Shown here piece after piece: positions 6,914-11,270 of a stretch of DNA of 11,270 bases. The first letter of the stretch is position 1. Each line of letters begins with the position of its first letter. This DNA is from an uncultured Collinsella sp. (GTDB lineage Bacteria; Actinomycetota; Coriobacteriia; Coriobacteriales; Coriobacteriaceae), in contig CALKBB010000379.1 of NCBI GenBank assembly GCA_937989795.1, forward strand, positions 1 through 11,270, given 5' to 3'. The notes beneath the pieces are model-generated. The model did no database searches. It saw only the letters and a list, made by a program, of their open reading frames with translations, and had not been told where the DNA came from. A program made the position numbers and the translations under genes.

Positions 6914-7933
6914 CTACTGGCCCTGTGCGCGGTAGCGCGCCTCGGTGGCCTCCTTGGCCGGGCGCCACCAGGACTCGTTGGCGACGTACCAGTCGATCGT
7001 CTGCTTGAGCCCCTCGGCGAAGTCGGTGTGGGCCGGCCTCCAGCCGAGCTCGCGCTGGAGCTTGGTGGAGTCGATGGCGTAGCGGCGGTCGTGGCCGGGG
7101 CGGTCGGCGACCCAGTCGAAGTCCTCGGGGTCGCGGCCCATGGCCTCGAGGATCATGCGCAGGACCGTGATGTTGTCCCTCTCGCCGTCGGCGCCGATGA
7201 GGTAGGTCTCCCCCATCCGGCCCTTGGTCAGGATGTCCCAGACGGCCGAGGAGTGGTCCTCGGTGTGGATCCAGTCGCGGACGTTCTCGCCCTTACCGTA
7301 GAGCTTGGGGCGGACGCCGTCGATGATGTTCGTGATCTGCCTGGGGATGAACTTCTCCACGTGCTGGTAGGGGCCGTAGTTGTTGGAGCAGTTGGAGATC
7401 GTGGCGCGCAGGCCGTAGGTGCGGGTCCAGGCGCGCACGAGCATGTCGGAGCTGGCCTTGGTCGAGCTGTACGGCGAGGACGGGTGGTAGGGCGTCTCCT
7501 CGGTGAACTTGGCCGGGTCGTCGAGCGCCAGGTCGCCGTAGACCTCGTCGGTGGAGACGTGGTGGTAGCGGATTCCGTATTTGCGGACGGCCTCCAGCAG
7601 GCGGAAGGTGCCCTCGACGTTGGTGCGCAGGAACGGCTCGGGGTCGGCGATGGAGTTGTCGTTGTGGCTCTCGGCGGCGTAGTGCACGATGGCGTCGTGG
7701 CCCGGGACGATCTTATCCAGCAGCCCGGCGTCGCAGATGTCGCCCACGACGAGCTCCACGCGGTCGGAGGGCAGCCCGGCGATGTTCTCGGGGTTGCCGG
7801 CGTAGGTCAGCTTGTCCAGGACGGTGACGTGTACCTCGGGGTGGTTGTCCACGACGTAGTGGACGAAGTTGCTGCCGATGAAGCCGCAGCCGCCCGTGAC
7901 GATGATGTTCTTAGGTTCAAAAATCTCAGACAT
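6914..7933 (-). CDS. rfbB: dTDP-glucose 4,6-dehydratase
   Basis: RmlB, 339 residues, converts dTDP-glucose to dTDP-4-keto-6-deoxyglucose with bound NAD, the second step of dTDP-rhamnose synthesis. Visible extended short-chain dehydrogenase features: Rossmann loop TGGCGFIGS (13-21), LDKLTYAGN (39-47), HYAAESHNDNSI (84-95), catalytic T128-D129-E130 in STDEVYGD, catalytic YSSTK (Y155, K159), NNYGPYQ and WIHTEDH. Length is normal for the family. ATG at 7933 was chosen because it precedes the Rossmann strand by the usual dozen or so residues; an in-frame TTG at 7996 would add 21 atypical residues. The ribosome site (GGA about five bases upstream) is weak. It lies 75 bases after the ATPase gene and just before the rmlC-rmlD fusion. 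The DNA is strongly GC-rich, unlike the ATPase gene upstream. Confidence 0.95.
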   Translation of the reverse strand: MSEIFEPKNIIVTGGCGFIGSNFVHYVVDNHPEVHVTVLDKLTYAGNPENIAGLPSDRVELVVGDICDAGLLDKIVPGHDAIVHYAAESHNDNSIADPEPFLRTNVEGTFRLLEAVRKYGIRYHHVSTDEVYGDLALDDPAKFTEETPYHPSSPYSSTKASSDMLVRAWTRTYGLRATISNCSNNYGPYQHVEKFIPRQITNIIDGVRPKLYGKGENVRDWIHTEDHSSAVWDILTKGRMGETYLIGADGERDNITVLRMILEAMGRDPEDFDWVADRPGHDRRYAIDSTKLQRELGWRPAHTDFAEGLKQTIDWYVANESWWRPAKEATEARYRAQGQ

Positions 7934-8008
7934 GAAAATCCAATCTGAAGCAAGTACAGCTTCTTTAGTATGCCGCAGGAAGTGACGCCGCGACACTATT
8001 CAACAAAA

Positions 8009-8983
8009 CTATCGGACATTTCGGCATGCGATAAGAGCCATAACCTTCGCAGAATTACTTCCCCCACAAAAAGCTTCCGGAATGCTGTCTTTGTCATACC
8101 GGAAGACCGAATTCCCAGTTTTATCGCGTAAGTACTTATAGAAGAAGTCCTCCCAGCTTTTAAACTTCTCACTGTCTGCAAACGCTTCCGGCTCTTGCAA
8201 AACCGCTTTGGCATCTAGCCCTGAAAATACGCCGGAGCTCAGCAGAAGCCACTCAAACGACTCGGGAAGACAAACCGTAACAGCATCGCGGTGAATGTCT
8301 TGCAGCTTAAGGACGCGGTCCGCATAGCACCCAAATGCCGCTCCGTCCGCAACAACAAACACGCGATCGTCGAGATGCTGATCCAACCAGCCCAAAATCG
8401 CGCTGTTCGTCATGGCCGAAGCACAGGAAAGCTCACTGTCAGCGAAATGCCGTTCAAAGAACTGGAAACCAGACATGCTGTCCTCGCATAGAAGGATAGA
8501 AAAGTCCTGTTTTGGAGCCGACCGGGAAATAGCATAACGATGATTCCCACGATCTTGATAAACAGGGACGAAAGAATGGTATTTTCCGCTCGTCTTAATC
8601 TTGTAAATCTCATCCACGCTATACGGAAGATTGGGGAAATCAGCCCTTGAGATCAGCACAAAATAATTCGAGGAATACAGCACATGATGAGCAAACTCAT
8701 CAGAATGGATCTCTTTTAAGCCCTCATCGACAAATACAATCGAGTCATGAACGGACGAAAGCTGGTTTCGCCAATCATAATCGGTCAAAGCGACACAGGG
8801 ACAATCACATTGCAAGGAAACACCCGACTGCTCGCCCGTTCGCATGTAGTCTGCGACCATGTCAAACAGTGTCGTCTTACCCGTGCCGCTATCGCCACGC
8901 ACAATAGTGATGTTCCGCTTGATGGTAAATGTGTACTTGGTTCCCCTGCGGCGGGAAATCTTAACGAGATGCGAACCGTTCAT
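8009..8983 (-). CDS. P-loop ATPase partner of the DUF4869 protein
   Basis: A 324-residue protein with a single clear N-terminal ATPase domain. Short beta strands lead into Walker A GDSGTGKT (30-37), then TL; a Walker B strand SIVFVDE (81-87) ends in D86-E87; LISR (110-113) sits where a sensor strand would be, followed by NLPYSVDEIY (118-127). The second half (about 160-324) is a separate domain: ILLCEDSMSGFQFF (163-176) with E167, then VFVVADGAAFG (208-218) with D213, an acidic spacing loosely like a Toprim fold. That resemblance is inference. I recall relatives in gut Firmicutes, some mislabelled as translation initiation factor 2. Only nine bases separate it from the DUF4869 gene, whose stop TAG overlaps its AGG ribosome site. 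It is AT-richer than rfbA and rfbB on either side. The function is unknown; no membrane segment is seen. Confidence 0.8.
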   Translation of the reverse strand: MNGSHLVKISRRRGTKYTFTIKRNITIVRGDSGTGKTTLFDMVADYMRTGEQSGVSLQCDCPCVALTDYDWRNQLSSVHDSIVFVDEGLKEIHSDEFAHHVLYSSNYFVLISRADFPNLPYSVDEIYKIKTSGKYHSFVPVYQDRGNHRYAISRSAPKQDFSILLCEDSMSGFQFFERHFADSELSCASAMTNSAILGWLDQHLDDRVFVVADGAAFGCYADRVLKLQDIHRDAVTVCLPESFEWLLLSSGVFSGLDAKAVLQEPEAFADSEKFKSWEDFFYKYLRDKTGNSVFRYDKDSIPEAFCGGSNSAKVMALIACRNVR

Positions 8984-8992
8984 AAGCAGTAC

Positions 8993-9430
8993 CTACAGAT
9001 ACGGAATCGACTCGTGAATCAATTCGGCCATGTTGTGAACGATTCGGCCGCTATTCACGACTTTAATTTTAAAATCCTCGCGACCAAAGTCCATCACATG
9101 ATAGAGATTCACAACAAGTTTGCGGTCTTTCGCCATGTCGAGAATCCACTTGGCACAGTTATCACCACAGGTCGAAGCGTTAAAAATATGCTTACGATCA
9201 AATCTCATAAGCAGCAACGTTTTCACGCCACCAGAAAGCTGGAGTGGGGAGATGGATCCAAGCACGGGGCTTTCAATGACGTTTTCGGAGACAACGTCCG
9301 ATCGATCGACATCTTTAATTATCGAGACTGCATAGGGATCCGTAATCCAAGAAGACCGGTAAGAGTTTTTGAAATATGTCGCTGTGTTGTAAATCGCTTC
9401 TGGCATATCGCCAAAGTAGACGCTTAACAC
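8993..9430 (-). CDS. DUF4869 domain-containing protein
   Basis: A small cytoplasmic protein of 145 residues matching my memory of the DUF4869 family: an opening MLSVYFGDMPEAIYN (1-15), YFKNSY (19-24), WITDP (28-32), SPVLGSISPLQLSGGVK (54-70), FNASTCGDNCAKW (83-95) with C88 and C92, MDFG, and a conserved C-terminal block NSGRIVHNM. The family has no known biochemical role to my knowledge. Start choice: GTG at 9430 gives the family-typical N terminus and has GGGAG five bases upstream (9436-9440); the TTG at 9442 lacks such a site. It begins 48 bases beyond the rfbA terminator hairpin, so it needs readthrough or its own promoter, which I could not identify. It is followed after nine bases by the ATPase gene, implying a two-gene unit. 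Confidence 0.85.
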   Translation of the reverse strand: MLSVYFGDMPEAIYNTATYFKNSYRSSWITDPYAVSIIKDVDRSDVVSENVIESPVLGSISPLQLSGGVKTLLLMRFDRKHIFNASTCGDNCAKWILDMAKDRKLVVNLYHVMDFGREDFKIKVVNSGRIVHNMAELIHESIPYL

Positions 9431-9478
9431 ATCCACTCCCAATCATATTGGCTATATGGTCACCGTAATCATAACGAA

Positions 9479-9505
9479 AGGGGCCACCAGATAACGGTGG
9501 CCCCT
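9479..9505 (-). terminator. Terminator hairpin after rfbA
   Basis: A 10-bp perfect GC-rich stem, AGGGGCCACC (9479-9488) with GGTGGCCCCT (9496-9505), encloses a 7-base loop. It lies 19 bases past the rfbA stop. On the minus strand TTTCGTTAT follows, a short T-rich tail, so termination may be partial. It separates rfbA from the DUF4869-ATPase pair. Confidence 0.7.
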
Positions 9506-9524
9506 AAAAGAAAGCAAGAAGGCG

Positions 9525-10424
9525 CTAGTACTCGCGCGGGCTGTTGACGATCTCGCCGGCGGCGACCTTCTTCAGGTGCCGGCCGTAGACCGACTTGCCG
9601 TAGGCCTTCGCGGCCTCCTCCAGCTCGGCGGTCGTGATCCAGCCGTTCTCCCAGGCGATCTCCTCGGGGACCGAGACCGGCAGGTCCTGGGAGTGCTCCA
9701 CGGCGCGGACGAACTCAGCGGCCTCGTGCAGGCTCTCCATGGTGCCGGTGTCCAGCCACGCGTAGCCGCGGCCCAGGGTCACCACGGACAGCGTCCCCTC
9801 CTCCAGGTACATCCGGTTGAGGTCGGTGATCTCCAGCTCGCCGCGGGCCGAGGGCTCGACCCTATGGGCCTTGGCGGCCACGTCGCCCGGGTAGAAGTAC
9901 AGGCCGGTGACGGCGTAGGAGCTCTTGGGACACTCGGGCTTCTCCTCGATGGAGACGGCCCTCCCCTCGCGGTCGAACTCCACGACGCCGAAGCGCTCGG
10001 GGTCGTCCACGTGGTAGCCGAAGACCGTAGCCCTACCGGACTCGGCGTTCTGGACGGCGCGCGTCAGGTGGCGCGAAAGGCCGTTGCCGTAGAAGATGTT
10101 GTCGCCGAGCACCAGCGCGCACGGCTCGCCGGCGATGAACCCCTCGCCGATGGTGAAGGCCTGCGCCAGGCCGTCGGGCGAGGGCTGCTCTGCGTAGGAG
10201 AGGTTGACGCCGTAGCGCGAGCCGTCCCCGAGCAGGCGCTCGAAGTTGGGCAGGTCGGTCGGCGTGGAGATGACCAGGATGTCACGGATGCCCGCCAGCA
10301 TGAGGGTGGACAGCGGGTAGTAGATCATGGGCTTGTCGTAGACCGGCAGCAGCTGCTTGGAGGTCACGAGCGTGAGCGGGTACAGGCGGGTGCCGGACCC
10401 GCCGGCGAGGATGATGCCTTTCAT
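9525..10424 (-). CDS. rfbA: Glucose-1-phosphate thymidylyltransferase
   Basis: RmlA, 299 residues, joins glucose-1-phosphate and dTTP to give dTDP-glucose and pyrophosphate, the first and usually feedback-controlled step to dTDP-rhamnose. The nucleotidyltransferase signatures are all visible: GGSGTRLYPLT (8-18), SKQLLPVYDKPMIYYPLSTL (22-41), YAEQPSPDGLAQAF (77-90), LGDNIFYG (106-113, with metal-binding D108), EEKPECPKSSYAVTGLYFY, ELEITDLN and WLDTGT. Length is normal. ATG at 10424 begins the family-typical MKGIILAGG and has GGAGG at 10435-10439, ten bases upstream; the longer in-frame extension to 10526 is not homologous-looking. It is GC-rich like rfbB and the fusion but is separated from them by the DUF4869-ATPase insertion. 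A near-perfect palindrome at 10470-10491 lies in its leader. Confidence 0.96.
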   Translation of the reverse strand: MKGIILAGGSGTRLYPLTLVTSKQLLPVYDKPMIYYPLSTLMLAGIRDILVISTPTDLPNFERLLGDGSRYGVNLSYAEQPSPDGLAQAFTIGEGFIAGEPCALVLGDNIFYGNGLSRHLTRAVQNAESGRATVFGYHVDDPERFGVVEFDREGRAVSIEEKPECPKSSYAVTGLYFYPGDVAAKAHRVEPSARGELEITDLNRMYLEEGTLSVVTLGRGYAWLDTGTMESLHEAAEFVRAVEHSQDLPVSVPEEIAWENGWITTAELEEAAKAYGKSVYGRHLKKVAAGEIVNSPREY

Positions 10425-10682
10425 GATGAACTGTCCTCCGCAATCGAAATAGAAATAACTCGAGCGATTAATAAGACTTTGAAATCTTATTTCGCCAAAC
10501 CATATCAATATTAACGAAAGAAGCAATTGATGGACAACAACAGGAGAACAACCCGTAGAGACGACACAACGGATATGAGAAATGCTGCGATATTCCCTGT
10601 AGTCATATAGGTCGAACTACTAGAGAAAAGCCATGGGGCCCACATGTTGAACCATAAGAAACGCAATGCCCCGGGAATATAG
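10425..10682. other. Gap between the pyruvyl transferase and rfbA genes
   Basis: These 258 bases contain the rfbA ribosome site and the palindrome at 10470-10491. A minus-strand frame (10511-10732) encodes a strongly hydrophobic stretch (for example AAFLISVVSSLRVVLLLLSI) but starts on TTG, overlaps the end of the pyruvyl transferase gene by about 50 bases and has no ribosome site. It could be the relic tail of a membrane protein of the glycan locus; I do not call it a gene. Confidence 0.3.
10470..10491. promoter_or_regulatory. Palindrome in the rfbA leader
   Basis: AATAAGA (10470-10476) and TCTTATT (10485-10491) are perfect inverted arms; the core between them is nearly palindromic too. It lies about 46 bases upstream of the rfbA start. 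It could be an operator or a small hairpin; the AT-rich stem and absence of a T tract argue against a terminator. I could not fix a convincing promoter around it. Confidence 0.3.
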
Positions 10683-11270
10683 TTAATTAAATTGATTTTT
10701 CCATTTATCGATATTCGTCCAGGGAAGATCAATCTCCGTTTTAACGGGATGGTTTACCCAATCTGCCAATTTATGGAGATAGCCATCCTCGCGTTCAAGA
10801 ACGGGAAGTCCCGTATCTTCACCAATCTGACGAGCTCGATTATCAATCGCAATAATTAGAGAGCGATGTCCTCCATTTAAACAACGGATGCCCGCATGGA
10901 GACGCGTCCCAACATAATCAAACTCTTCGGTCTCAATTACACGATTTAGTTCTTCGATATTGGGGCCAATAACATTAAATTGCTTCAGATCGACTATTTG
11001 GTCAAGGCACCAATCAACATCATGGCTTCCTTGAATCCAGATCGTTACCTTTTCGTATTCCGACGACAGCAATTCCAGCATCTTTCGGTCACGTTCCGCA
11101 TCGAAACAATAATCGGTAATTGACGTAACAACGTTTTTAGAACGCTTGGAGGAAATCTCGAGTTGCTTAGATGGGGTTAACGACCACATGGTAGGACATG
11201 CGGTATTAAGAACATTCTCTATGCCAATAGAGTTAAGCCTCTTTTTAGTCATTTCATCTCGAACGCTATG
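10683..11270 (-). CDS. Polysaccharide pyruvyl transferase family protein, C-terminal part
   Basis: The reading frame is open through the right edge of the window, so only about the last 195 residues are seen; the ATG at 11252 is internal, not the start. The first in-window residues, HSVRDEMTKKRL, then SIGIENVLNTACPTMWSL, match the segment between the two lobes of polysaccharide pyruvyl transferases (PF04230). Later VTIWIQGSHD, VIGPNIEELNRVI, the strong block FDYVGTRLHAGIRCL, then SLIIAIDNRARQIGEDTGLP confirm the family: the GTRLHAGI and IDNRAR elements line the donor site. Such enzymes add ketal pyruvate from phosphoenolpyruvate to surface glycans. Its place beside the dTDP-rhamnose genes supports a cell-surface polysaccharide locus. 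The DNA is AT-rich, as is common for variable glycan genes in a GC-rich host. Confidence 0.88.
   Translation of the reverse strand, partial: HSVRDEMTKKRLNSIGIENVLNTACPTMWSLTPSKQLEISSKRSKNVVTSITDYCFDAERDRKMLELLSSEYEKVTIWIQGSHDVDWCLDQIVDLKQFNVIGPNIEELNRVIETEEFDYVGTRLHAGIRCLNGGHRSLIIAIDNRARQIGEDTGLPVLEREDGYLHKLADWVNHPVKTEIDLPWTNIDKWKNQFN

Noticed and set aside
5442..6935. Plus-strand 497-codon frame
   Set aside because: Antisense shadow of the RmlC-RmlD gene; Gly/Val/Ala/Arg/Asp-rich composition is typical of the reverse of GC-rich coding DNA.
6884..7948. Plus-strand 354-codon frame
   Set aside because: Antisense shadow of rfbB with the same low-complexity Val/Gly/Asp composition.
8747..9427. 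Plus-strand 226-codon frame spanning the DUF4869 and ATPase genes
   Set aside because: It is antisense to two genes with clear family motifs and shows no motifs of its own; its length is probably chance.
9576..10514. Plus-strand 312-codon frame
   Set aside because: Antisense shadow of rfbA; no family motifs.
10511..10732. Hydrophobic 73-codon minus-strand frame considered as a membrane protein gene
   Set aside because: TTG start within the neighbouring gene, no ribosome site and no family match; at most a relic.

Overview
The window reads as a piece of chromosome from a high-GC gut actinobacterium of the Coriobacteriia (Collinsella- or Olsenella-like). The basis is the very GC-rich, G/C-ending codons of the housekeeping-like sugar genes, the actinobacterial RmlC-RmlD fusion, and the company they keep. 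No rRNA or other phylogenetic marker is present, so this is an inference. Every gene I can support lies on the minus strand and is read from high to low coordinates.

Layout in transcription order (right to left). (1) 10683 to the right edge: C-terminal part of a polysaccharide pyruvyl transferase gene that continues outside the window. (2) 9525-10424: rmlA/rfbA, glucose-1-phosphate thymidylyltransferase, closed by a strong hairpin at 9479-9505. (3) 8993-9430 and 8009-8983: a tightly spaced, AT-richer pair encoding a DUF4869 protein and a P-loop ATPase, lodged between rfbA and rfbB. (4) 6914-7933 rmlB/rfbB and 5445-6899, a fused rmlC-rmlD gene, followed by a 13-bp perfect hairpin at 5376-5411. 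Together rfbA, rfbB and the fusion encode the complete dTDP-L-rhamnose pathway, and the pyruvyl transferase fits a cell-surface polysaccharide locus.

(5) 597-5312 is an AT-rich defence-like island: a decayed AbiH-family gene (4314-5312, two frameshifts), an intact AbiH-family gene (2771-4144), a small predicted membrane-anchored protein of unknown function (1841-2404), a frameshifted IS256/Mutator transposase scrap (1651-1777), and an Abi_2 (AbiD/AbiF-type) gene with a HEPN RNase motif (597-1568). (6) 1-596 has no convincing gene, only several minus-strand hairpins, three of them terminator-like.

Overall this is a surface-polysaccharide locus with abortive-infection genes accreted beside it and an uncharacterised two-gene module inserted inside it. 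The best candidate for an undescribed system is the DUF4869 + ATPase pair at 8009-9430.
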